This document shows, piece by piece, positions 38,978-47,137 of a DNA stretch of 64,000 nt. Below the pieces are notes generated by a model, which did no database searches, was not told the origin of the DNA, and saw nothing but the letters and a program-made list of their open reading frames with translations. Position 1 is the first letter of the stretch; the number at the start of each line of letters is the position of its first letter. The position numbers and the translations under genes were made by a program. The stretch comes from Trichomonas vaginalis G3 (lineage: Eukaryota > Parabasalia > Trichomonadida > Trichomonadidae). The stretch covers positions 32,317,896 to 32,381,895 of the forward strand of contig NC_067206.1 in assembly GCF_026262505.1 (NCBI RefSeq), read 5' to 3'.

Positions 38978-39809
38978 TTGAAATTGAAATGAAAATTAAA
39001 AATTCAGAAATTTGAATAGATTTGGTCTGTAATTAAATGAGAATAGCAGTTTGTTCGTCATTGTTTGAGGCAAGAGTATTATAGGAATATTATATGATGT
39101 ATTTGAGTTGCATATAAAGAGTGCAAAAGGATAAAGAGAGAAATTTTGTTAGATTAAATTATTAAATTTTAATTCTTTATTTTTTAGGATTGTTAGCTTT
39201 GTAAGATTGCTTTCTCACAAGAGAAAACAAGTATAAGGTTTAAGCTGTATGTATTAAAGTTATAAATATTTGATTTTAAAAAAAATCAAGATTTTAAACT
39301 TTAAAGGTATTAATTATGATTATATTTCTTTAGCTTTACATGCTGTATGCTACTTTTGGAAACTGCTCTATTGTATTAGAATGTTTTTAAATTTTGCACC
39401 TAAAAATGCGTAATATTAAAAATTAAGGTATTAATTATGATTATCTTTCTTTAGCTTTACATGCTGTATGCTACTTTTGTCTTTGAGACATTCCATGATT
39501 TAAGTTAAGAAGCTTTAAAAAAATGCAAAAAAAATTGAATGCTTTACTGGCTGGGCAAATTTGTCGCCGCCCCATTTTGACATGAAATAAGGATGTCAAT
39601 TTGGAAGAAAAGTGAGAAAATTCCTAAAATGCTAAAAATGAATTTTCCAAACGTATTTTTTTATCTCATTTTTGAGAAAGGGACAGACTAGCCCATTGTC
39701 ACTTTTTAATTTAGCAAATGAACGCTTATGGAGTGGAGTTTTTGGGTAAATCTGATTTGCTTATAAATGAAATAAAATCAAAAGAAACCATATTGGCATT
39801 ATATTATGC

Positions 39810-40268
39810 AAAAATAAATGATCTTACTTAGTACTTTTAAAGTTAATTTCAGAAAAAAATTGACACAATGGTATCCGGCACATACAAGTGGTGTATAACC
39901 AAAATATAAGTTGGTTTAAACATATATTGCTATATCTCATGATCTTACTTAGTACTTTTAAAGTTAATTTCAGAAAAAAATTGACACAATGGTATCCGGC
40001 ACATACAAGTGGTGTACAACCAAAATATAAGTTGGTTTAAACATATATTGCTATATCTCATGATCTTACTTAGTACTTTTAAAGTTAATTTCAGAAAAAA
40101 TTTGACACAATGGTATCCGGCACATACAAGTGGCGTACAACCAAAATATAAGTTGGTTTAAACATATATTGCTATATCTCATGATCTTACTTAGTACTTT
40201 TAAAGTTAATTTCAGAAAAAATTTGACACAATGGTATCCGGCACATACAAGTGGCGTACAACCAAAAT
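39810..40268. repeat. 121-bp tandem repeats of MULE 3
   Basis: Four units, phase points GTGTATAACC at 39,891 then GTGTACAACC at 40,012 and GCGTACAACC afterwards, period 121 bp. Inverse copies of the array at 20,880-21,325. Confidence 0.95.
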
Positions 40269-40428
40269 TTCATATCCCTAGTTTTACATTTATGTTTAGT
40301 TTTATTTCACCTAATTTTCAAAGATCATAATTGAATTAGATGGCCAAGCTATTCAAAACACGACCAAGCTTATCAAAATAAGACCAATATATTCAAAATT
40401 CTTTATTCTTTCAAATCATTTCATTTTA

Positions 40429-41861
40429 ATGCAGATCCAAGATCACGAACTCACATGTATCGAGTTGCTTAAGTATGGAGTGCAACAAGAAATCCAAGCA
40501 GGTTGTAGTTATTCATATAAAACTAGGAAAGAAAGAAATCAAATCCAATTTAATTGTAAGTGGCCGAATTGTCCATGTCGCTTCCTTGTTGATACACTTC
40601 CCGATGACAAGTACCACATACGAAAATGTATTAACACCCACAATCATTCTGCCTCTTTTCCAAACAAATCACATTATATTTTTCTAGATCTTATTTAACA
40701 AGATATTTTGAATCAAATCAAGACCGTGTTTACGCACAATTAAGGTGTTTCAAAGATCTTAATATCCCATTTGATAGTGGGATCATTCCGGAAATGTTTC
40801 AACAATCTACAGATGCTTTAAAAAAGTTTTCTAAACGCCTTCATGCAATCAATACCCGTTTCTCAGCGGATGATGTTACATCTCTTGCAATTTTTGTCGA
40901 CATGGTTAAGAGTCATTCTCCGGATGATCTCATCGAGTTTATTCACGAGCCAGATCGTATGATTTTCTATTACGCCCCATTCGAAGCAAATGCTTTTTCA
41001 CATCAAATACAAACTTATCACATTGATTCCACTTATAAGCTCTTGCGCTCTCGCATACCATTTTATGCCGTCACTGGCAAATTCGCGGAATCAATTATTT
41101 TTCCGTTTTTGTATTTTTTCGTTTGGCCCGACACAAGTGAAAATATACAAGTTTGTCTCACAGCATATTTTGGCTCCATCAATCGCGAACCATCTTATTT
41201 TGCAATGGACTGCGCACCTCAAATCACAAATGCTGTTGAAACAGCCATCCCCTTATGCCAGATCATTTGGTGTGGCGTTCATGTGTTGCGCGCTGTCATG
41301 AGAAAGGCTGAAAAGTTTCAAGATCGTTCCAACTTCGAAACTTTCTATAACTTAATGAAGTTATTGGTCTTTGGTTCTGAAGAGGAAGAAATTGATCCTG
41401 ATGAAGTTTACAACAATTTAGAAGAAATTTTAAATGAGGAACCTGCTGCCCGTGAATACTTTGACCGACAGTGGCGCCATCATCTTGACAGGTGGATGCT
41501 TCGCTATAGAAATGAAGGAGATGGAACAAACAACATCTCGGAATCACATTTCAAGGTTTTGAAGCACCAGTACTTCCCAGAAAGGCAAAATCTTCGACTC
41601 GATGAACTTGTCATCGAGTTATATTCCAGTGTTGTTCCTTCATTCCTGATTAAGTTGCAAATTAAAGGTCTGGATTCAGAGAGAAGTGTTAAAGTTATCA
41701 AAAAAGTCACAAGAGATTTCGAAGAAATGACACAATTTAAAAAAGTCGAATGCATCAGTATGCTTGAAGCTGTTCAGAAAGGTCTGAAAAATGATACACT
41801 TGATCCCAACATTGTTTACTCAACATTAAAAATATTATTGCAAAGAAAACATTTGATTTAA
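40429..41861 (+). pseudogene. MULE transposase 3, one frameshift
   Basis: ATG 40,429 follows TCATTTTA. The first 80 codons (finger region CKWPNCPCRFLV ... NTHNHS) are in one frame. Near 40,670 it shifts, and the rest reads to 41,861 with HIDSTYKLLRS, AMDCAPQITNAV, WCGVHVLRAVM and NNISESHFKVLK, so all DDE residues survive. One indel separates it from an intact gene. Confidence 0.9.
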
Positions 41862-41910
41862 TAAACATTTAATTTATTATAATTAATTTTTTTATTACAG
41901 TATAGTAAAA

Positions 41911-42526
41911 AAAGTTAGTATACATATCTTGTGTACGGAGGCACTGCGAGCCTCCTTACCCATTATATGTGAATCTGACACTTTACAAAACCATTAACGT
42001 ATATTTTACAACACAAACGACAACACTAACTTAACATTAAATATTTACAAAGCCGCCAACCACTTCACTTCACTAACGTTTTCACAAACGACTTCATTAA
42101 TGTAAAAATAAACGTTCTCACTTACAAAAGTATTGCAACTCCTCCCATTGCTGTGCTTCACATAACAGCTCATAATCTTCTGACTCACTTTCTTCTTCAT
42201 ATAGGTCAAAATCACTGTCAAAATAAATGTTAGTAAGTTTTGACAAAGCTAATGAAACACGTTTACCGTTTGTATCGTATGCTTGTATAAACTTTCCATT
42301 CTTCATTCCTTCATAAATGCTTAAACTAACTTTACCCTTTCTCCCTCGTATCTGATAGAGTGTTATTTCACGAGGAACGAAGAACAAGTTCTTGAACTCA
42401 TGACCGTTGTAGTTTGTTATCTCAATAGTTTTCGTCATTACATCCAAATAAAAATTTTCAGTAAAAATAAAACTAACGTTAAAATTTCTCATAACATAAA
42501 CGTTCTCATTGCTTTATAACTCTCTT
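41911..42526. repeat. Left terminal inverted repeat of second Maverick
   Basis: Outer start GTTAGTATACATATCTTG, then a hairpin GGAGGC-ACTGCGA-GCCTCC (41,938-41,956). Inner boundary set by the end of the match (AACTCTCTTCCTT) with the right copy. Encodes a small HNH-associated domain protein. The possible first bases AG would agree with polinton ends. Confidence 0.8.
42118..42438 (-). CDS. Stand-alone HNH-accessory domain protein (in the terminal repeat)
   Basis: 106 residues from ATG 42,438. The TIEITNYNGHEFKN ... AYDTNGKRVSLALSKLTNIYF stretch matches the C-terminal domain of the HNH protein at 8478-9062; the nuclease core is absent. The C terminus is very acidic (YEEESESEDYELL). Because it lies inside the terminal repeat, a second copy is expected just beyond the window. 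A DNA-binding or regulatory function is inferred from its origin. Confidence 0.65.
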   Translation of the reverse strand: MTKTIEITNYNGHEFKNLFFVPREITLYQIRGRKGKVSLSIYEGMKNGKFIQAYDTNGKRVSLALSKLTNIYFDSDFDLYEEESESEDYELLCEAQQWEELQYFCK

Positions 42527-42551
42527 CCTTGGTTTCTTTTAGTTGCTTTCT

Positions 42552-43030
42552 TCACGTCTGTCTCCAACTTGACTGTCTTTCTTCTTCGTCCGTAATGATA
42601 CCAGTACTTCCACCAGTCAATGGGTCAAATGGTCTTTCGTAAGGATTTCCATACATTCCATAGGGACCATACGGAAGAACTACTGGTGGAGAAGAAACAT
42701 TTTCTTTAGTTCCATCGAATCTATTTAAATGCATTGTTTCACCTTTCATCTGGTCATTAAAGTCTTTTGCGTGTTTTGCAAACTCATCGTCCTTTCCTAA
42801 AGCATTTTCTGACTCAGTCGCAACCAAATTGGATGCTTTATTTATGAGCCCTATTTTATTTAATCTTAACTTCTTTGCAACCCAGCCTCCAATCTTCCCT
42901 TTATTTGCATCTAATGTCTTCGAAACCCTTCCTCCACTCATTTTATTTACTGCGTCATAAGCCCCAAGTGCTTTTGCTCAAATGCTAATGCTTTTGTTCC
43001 CATTGCGCCTAAAGCTGTCCAAGCTACCAT
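42552..43030 (-). pseudogene. Unknown small virion-like protein, one frameshift
   Basis: ATG 43,030 (MVAWTALGAMGTKALAFE). The frame shifts near 42,975, then AVNKMSGGRVSKTL and on to 42,552. Glycine/alanine-rich amphipathic start and a proline/tyrosine-rich middle (PYGPYGMYGNPYERP). It resembles the pVI/pX-like candidates of the left element in style. Lies at the start of the capsid block. Function not proven. Confidence 0.45.
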
Positions 43031-43255
43031 TTACACCATATTAAAATCATCTCTCTTCAATATTATCTCATAAAAGTTCTCGTTACTGGAGAAAGTCAAT
43101 GAAACATAAACATTCTCATGGACTTCGTCCTCGCCGCGTTGCGGCTTCATAAACTTCTTTCTTATCTCATCTATTCTCAATAAAATATCTGAACAATTGC
43201 TAACATCTTCTACAACAGTTATTTCATCATGAACGACCTTTAAGAACAAGCTCAT
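43031..43255 (-). CDS. Small unknown protein carrying an in-frame double hairpin
   Basis: 74 residues, ATG 43,255 directly following the upstream stop (TAAATG). The middle KPQRGEDEVH is encoded by a tandem hairpin (43,120-43,145) that also lies in frame, with the same translation, in the polymerase gene (56,164-56,189). The flanks (IDEIRKKFM and ENVYVSLTFSS) are unrelated to that protein. No domain recognised. Confidence 0.5.
   Translation of the reverse strand: MSLFLKVVHDEITVVEDVSNCSDILLRIDEIRKKFMKPQRGEDEVHENVYVSLTFSSNENFYEIILKRDDFNMV
43120..43145 (-). repeat. Double hairpin (HP-D), in frame
   Basis: Minus strand: GCCGC-AAC-GCGGC, then GGAC-GAA-GTCC. Same sequence and reading phase as 56,164-56,189 in an unrelated gene. 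Confidence 0.85.
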
Positions 43256-44137
43256 TTAATATGCAATTAAAATCATCTCAATAATGAGTCCATCCTTTCC
43301 ATCTTTAGGTAGCACAACATCTTTCATTGAAGAAGGTTCGACAAGTCTTATGTTAAACTTACTGACAAAGTTTGTTATACTATAATGCTTCGGCGGCGAA
43401 TACATGTAGTTTGAAAGACATAATATAGATTCTTCAGCAAATTCACTTATACTGGATTTTATAACAATGTTCTCACGAGACCAAACGCCACCAATTGACA
43501 ATCTTGTAAGCAATCCTGCTGAGCCTTCAACTGTAAACGTCGATGGTAACATTCCACGAAGGTCATCTATTGGCATCTTTGAGTCACTGTATTTAAATAT
43601 TTTCTTAAAGCAATCGTCATTATCTAACCATGCAATAGCTTTGAAGTTTTCATTCGAATATACATCTGCTTCATTAAATGTAAAACCTGACTTCTTTGCA
43701 GAGACGATTTTAAAATCTATTGCATTTGTTTCAAAATTATATGCTATGGTAACTTCTGAAGGTAATGGATGTCCTTCCGCAGTCAGTTGTTCTTTCAATA
43801 CCGTTTGAAGCTTTGTGTTAAAAACTTTCATGTCATCTCCTGTGTCTAGGTTCACATACACAGCAACAGGAAAACTATCTTGCTTCTTTGTTTCATCATT
43901 ATATCTCAAAACATTAAAGTTCTTCAATAATATTGTTCTTCCTGCTGGAATACTTCGAACCTGTCTTATTTCAATAGCTTTCTCACCTCCTACATACTCT
44001 ACCCAGTGTCTTGGATATTCATAAGTATACTGACTTTCTTGAATTTTGGTAGGTTTCATCATAACGTGTTCATAGTATATCTTTATACTCTTGTCAGTTA
44101 GACTCGGTGCTATGTTCTGAATATTTCTGACTTGCAT
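43256..44137 (-). CDS. Maverick structural-type protein
   Basis: 293 residues from ATG 44,137 (MQVRNIQNIAPSL). Beta-rich looking. YTYEYPRHWVEYVGGEKAIE near residue 45 corresponds to YRFDYPIRWL...KAIG in 7581-8441; the end VVLPKDGKDGLIIEMI corresponds to FLPPDGKDCLYIEAQL of 59,972-60,829. Intact. A minor capsid or fibre-base role is inferred from family spread and position beside the ATPase. Confidence 0.6.
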   Translation of the reverse strand: MQVRNIQNIAPSLTDKSIKIYYEHVMMKPTKIQESQYTYEYPRHWVEYVGGEKAIEIRQVRSIPAGRTILLKNFNVLRYNDETKKQDSFPVAVYVNLDTGDDMKVFNTKLQTVLKEQLTAEGHPLPSEVTIAYNFETNAIDFKIVSAKKSGFTFNEADVYSNENFKAIAWLDNDDCFKKIFKYSDSKMPIDDLRGMLPSTFTVEGSAGLLTRLSIGGVWSRENIVIKSSISEFAEESILCLSNYMYSPPKHYSITNFVSKFNIRLVEPSSMKDVVLPKDGKDGLIIEMILIAY

Positions 44138-44153
44138 TTTTAATGGAGATAAA
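44138..44153. promoter_or_regulatory. 16-bp divergent start region
   Basis: TTTTAATGGAGATAAA between the ATGs of the structural protein (minus) and packaging ATPase (plus). It carries TTTTAAT on one strand and TTTATCT on the other. Confidence 0.6.
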
Positions 44154-45043
44154 ATGAAGCATTTAATACATGACGTAGATGAAGACATGAATGAAACTAC
44201 AGACAAACTTAACTCTTCTCTCATTCTTCCTTTCAGCACAAGGACTATGAGTTCTGTTCAAATGGTGTGTATTTCTATTGTGGAAAGATGGGTTCAGGTA
44301 AGACATTTAACCTCATTCGTCATATACTCATAACAGAACGTTTAGGAAATGACTCATATTATGACCAAATCATTATATCAGCAACTTCAGACTCTATGGA
44401 CTCAACAGCGAAAACATTTATGTCAAAAGTTCAAGCCTCTGTCGTTAAAGTTCCAGACAGTGAACTCATTGAATTTCTTCAACGTTACATTCGACGTAAG
44501 AGGAAATATTATGCCATCGTTGAATTTATACAGTCAGGAATGCAAAAGACTTCTGAGGAGATGGAAAGAATTATTGACAAACACCACTTACGTCAATACT
44601 CAGGAGTTTACGATATGAAACGACTTACAAACTACATTCTGTCAAAACTTTCAAAATACCCCTTCAAAAAGTATCCTTCAAACACTCTGCTCGTTTGCGA
44701 CGACTTCGCCGGAAAAGGTTTAGTGTCAAAGCCTGACTCACCATTAGCTAACATCATAACTAAAGTCAGACATTACCACTTAACTGTAGCAATACTTATG
44801 CAAACATGGCGTTTCCTTGCTTTAAACATAAAACGTCTCATAACTGACTTCGTTATCTTTCAAGGTTTCTCACGCTATGATATTGAACTCATTTGGAAAC
44901 AGTCAGGTATAACATTACCTTTTGAAGAAATTTGGGAAGCATATAAGTCTCTCATCTCTCCTCGTTCATACCTTGAGATTCATATCATGACTAATACCAT
45001 TAAAGTCAAAAATATTCCATGGGAACGACCAACATTGTTTTAA
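44154..45043 (+). pseudogene. Maverick packaging ATPase, frameshift near the N terminus
   Basis: ATG 44,154 (MKHLIHDVDEDMNETTDKLN). The frame changes near 44,232 and the rest runs to 45,043. Walker A is GKMGSGKT (about 44,285), Walker B TLLVCDDFA (about 44,690), then VAILMQTWRF. The match to the left copy includes the pre-Walker segment, which places the shift. The ATP-binding core itself is intact, and use of a later start cannot be excluded. Convergent with 45,040; stops share TTAA. Confidence 0.8.
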
Positions 45044-45441
45044 AGTTTAACCTTCAATTGACTGATGGTAAACAAATTCCATGCATCTCTGTCGCCATTT
45101 CTGTTAATATTTTTGCTGTCATTCATATCATCCACTTCCCCATCCGTTAGCTTTTGAGGATATGTGTTAGAATAGCTGTTCTTAAATGAAGGCTTTTCAC
45201 CTTTGAGAGCATAAACTCTATAACTTTCTGCATACTTTATGTTTGAACCTCCTGAGCCATCATTGACATAAATTTTTATAGGCTTCCACCCTTTGTTCAT
45301 GTTCCTGCTTCTTCCCTTAGCTCTTTTGTTCAGTAGTTCTACATCTTTATACACAGCTCCTGTCTCAGTGAATTCAACAATATTTTCATTCGTTAGCTTT
45401 ACATTCAAACCCTTGTCGAGTATATTGTTCATTTCATACAT
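45040..45441 (-). CDS. Unknown Maverick protein
   Basis: About 133 residues from ATG 45,441 (or 130 from 45,432, MNNILDKGLNVKL). Middle basic (NKRAKGRSRNMNKGWKPIKI), glycine-rich NDGSGGSNIKYAE, acidic DGEVDDMNDSKN. No domain recognised. Divergent from 45,467. Confidence 0.5.
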   Translation of the reverse strand: MYEMNNILDKGLNVKLTNENIVEFTETGAVYKDVELLNKRAKGRSRNMNKGWKPIKIYVNDGSGGSNIKYAESYRVYALKGEKPSFKNSYSNTYPQKLTDGEVDDMNDSKNINRNGDRDAWNLFTISQLKVKL

Positions 45442-45466
45442 ATAAAAGGTTTTTATTCTATATGAA

Positions 45467-46117
45467 ATGAGAAGCAAATCCATCTTAGCTGGTGCCGTTA
45501 ATGTTCCAATTGAACCAACATCAAATGTTGACTCACGAACGACAAACAATATTGTCATAAAGAACTATAGTTCAGAGTGTTTGAAAGAAAAAGAACCAGA
45601 ACTTAAGTCGGGAGGGCTCAAAGAGCCCATCTTGGCGCATGGCGCCGTGAATTTAAACTCAGCTTCAAACGCTAACGCTACATCAGATGTTAAGTTAGAG
45701 TATCCACCACTGGACCAAATTCTTTCAAGAGAAGCCAACGACAACCCTTACACAAATGTTCAAACAAATCCTTCAGATAACGTAGACCATTACCTTCTTC
45801 AGTTATACCAAACAATTTTACTCAAAGACGATAAGAAGCTTTTGACAAATCTTATAAGCAAGAACCAAATAATTCTAACAAAGGAGGACCTTGAAAATGT
45901 TATCTCACGAATAACAGGGAAACAATGTGTCATTGACTATCTCGACCCTGAAATCGAATGCTGTGGTCAAACTCCACTATTCATGAAAATAGGTAACATC
46001 CGCATCATTGAAACACCAGGAACTACAGGAGTTGAGTTTAAGTATAAATATTCGAACGAGTATACAAAACTTTCAACAGAATATAAACTTTGTTTGAAAT
46101 ATGTTTTAGTAAATTAA
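45467..46117 (+). CDS. Unknown Maverick protein with in-frame double hairpin
   Basis: 216 residues. The N-terminal third is low in complexity and holds the hairpin-encoded GGLKEPILAHGAVN. The C-terminal domain (DHYLLQLYQTILLKDDKKLL ... LKYVLVN) looks folded and helical, then beta. No family recognised. The stop shares TTAA with the convergent gene at 46,114. Confidence 0.5.
   Translation: MRSKSILAGAVNVPIEPTSNVDSRTTNNIVIKNYSSECLKEKEPELKSGGLKEPILAHGAVNLNSASNANATSDVKLEYPPLDQILSREANDNPYTNVQTNPSDNVDHYLLQLYQTILLKDDKKLLTNLISKNQIILTKEDLENVISRITGKQCVIDYLDPEIECCGQTPLFMKIGNIRIIETPGTTGVEFKYKYSNEYTKLSTEYKLCLKYVLVN
45614..45646 (+). repeat. Double hairpin (HP-D), in frame
   Basis: GGGCTC-AAA-GAGCCC, then ATCTT, then GGCGC-ATG-GCGCC. 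Both loops have 3 nt. Confidence 0.85.
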
Positions 46118-46383
46118 AGCAATTTGTAATATCTATCCAAAACTTCTTCAACAGTATCGAACTCATCTTCATAATGCAAACCTAATCTTATTGACTTGGT
46201 GCAGTTTTCACTAACACAATATAGCGCTTTGCGCTCGGCGCCTTTGACGCCTTTTTCTGTTCTCTTGACTGACATAACTAACTCATTTGTTTCATCAAAC
46301 AGCAACAACCAAAGTTCATGACCTAATACATAACATTCATACTTTATATTTTTAGCTCTGAGTTCTCTTGTAAGCTGTTGCAT
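46114..46383 (-). CDS. Small unknown protein with in-frame double hairpin
   Basis: 89 residues, ATG 46,383 (MQQLTRELRAKNIKYECYVL), in a TAAATG context. Hairpin-encoded segment EKGVKGAERKALYC (46,223-46,251). Starts inside the end of the penton-like gene. No domain recognised. Confidence 0.5.
   Translation of the reverse strand: MQQLTRELRAKNIKYECYVLGHELWLLLFDETNELVMSVKRTEKGVKGAERKALYCVSENCTKSIRLGLHYEDEFDTVEEVLDRYYKLL
46223..46251 (-). repeat. Double hairpin (HP-D), in frame
   Basis: AGCGC-TTT-GCGCT (plus strand) and, on the minus strand, GGCGTC-AAA-GGCGCC, which contains one T-G (wobble) pair: pairing is kept in RNA of the coding strand. Confidence 0.8.
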
Positions 46384-47120
46384 TTAATATTTTCTAAAAA
46401 GTCAACTTCAACAGTCATTCGCACTGGTGCCTTCAGTTCTACAGGCTCGCCTTGAAAGTCAACAAGTCTGAATTGCATGTCTTTCAAATTATGAGGACTA
46501 ATGCGAACCCATTTACCTAAATGAGTTGCTATGACAGGAACGTTTGGAATGAACATTGAATTGACTGCATAACAGAAAGACTTATATTCTACTGAACCTT
46601 TACTATTAACTCCTGAAATGCCTGTGACATTAGCTATTTTAGACTCAATGTATAAACAATTGCCATAACATACGTATGGAACAGATTTCATCTCAATCGT
46701 TTTGTCAATACTTTTCAAAGGAAATGTCATATGGTATGCTCCCAGAAGCAATTGAACTCTATGACTCATTCGTGTTATCTTAAACTCCTTCGCATAACTG
46801 AACTTCAAAACTCCTGCAATAAGTTTAACATTCATTAAGTTTTCTTCGTTATCCTTGTTTATTGTAGTATTTATGAGAGCATTTAACACTCCAGCTAATG
46901 TTTCCATCTTATATTCTACATTATTGTGAAATCTTATTTCGTGCTTCTTTCCATCTATTTCAAGCTCCATGAAATCTGTTTCATCTGTTATAACGAATGA
47001 AGCGATAGTATTGAAGTCAACAACTCTGAAAGCAAGCGCTTCATTCTGAAGACCTAAGTTTGTTTGTAGCTTTACTGTCCCGTATTCGTTTGGGTCTGTA
47101 CTTTGCAAATAGAACAACAT
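46344..47120 (-). CDS. Penton-like minor capsid protein candidate
   Basis: About 258 residues from ATG 47,120. The terminal MQFRLVDFQGEPVELKAP...VEVDFL resembles the end of polinton/adeno-like single jelly-roll penton proteins (DQDG.P..L pattern). Upstream: a beta-rich body with IPNVPVIATHLGKWV. ATG chosen because it is 17 bp from the divergent fibre gene. The last 18 codons run over the next gene and may be the result of a frameshift. Inferred virion vertex protein. Confidence 0.5.
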   Translation of the reverse strand: MLFYLQSTDPNEYGTVKLQTNLGLQNEALAFRVVDFNTIASFVITDETDFMELEIDGKKHEIRFHNNVEYKMETLAGVLNALINTTINKDNEENLMNVKLIAGVLKFSYAKEFKITRMSHRVQLLLGAYHMTFPLKSIDKTIEMKSVPYVCYGNCLYIESKIANVTGISGVNSKGSVEYKSFCYAVNSMFIPNVPVIATHLGKWVRISPHNLKDMQFRLVDFQGEPVELKAPVRMTVEVDFLENIKCNSLQENSELKI

Positions 47121-47137
47121 TTTATTCTCATTAAAAT
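47121..47137. promoter_or_regulatory. 17-bp divergent start region
   Basis: TTTATTCTCATTAAAAT between penton-like (minus) and fibre (plus) start codons. Confidence 0.6.

Larger units (their letters stand above)
36777..39573 (-). mobile_element. MULE transposon 2 with 9-bp target duplication
   Basis: Target duplication ATTTTGACA at 36,768-36,776 and 39,574-39,582. Ends GAGGGGGCACAAACTTGCCC (left) and GGGGCGGCGACAAATTTGCC (right, other strand). Very long subterminal inverted repeats of about 418 bp, nearly perfect: 37,098-37,516 against 39,150-39,566. The left side has about 320 extra bp outside that repeat (36,777-37,097). Carries one intact transposase. Confidence 0.9.
39675..41910 (+). mobile_element. 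MULE transposon 3, interrupted by Maverick insertion
   Basis: Left end AGAAAGGGACAGACTAGCCC at 39,675, then 121-bp tandem units, then transposase. DNA after the stop matches the deleted copy (20,540-20,605, inverse) up to ACAGTATAGTAAAAAA at 41,910 and then departs abruptly into the second Maverick. The remaining right end should lie beyond the window, on the far side of that Maverick. Confidence 0.85.

Noticed and set aside
45467-46117. Double hairpins as rho-type terminators
   Set aside because: They are inside continuous coding frames in several genes and are not followed by T runs; terminators would be intergenic.
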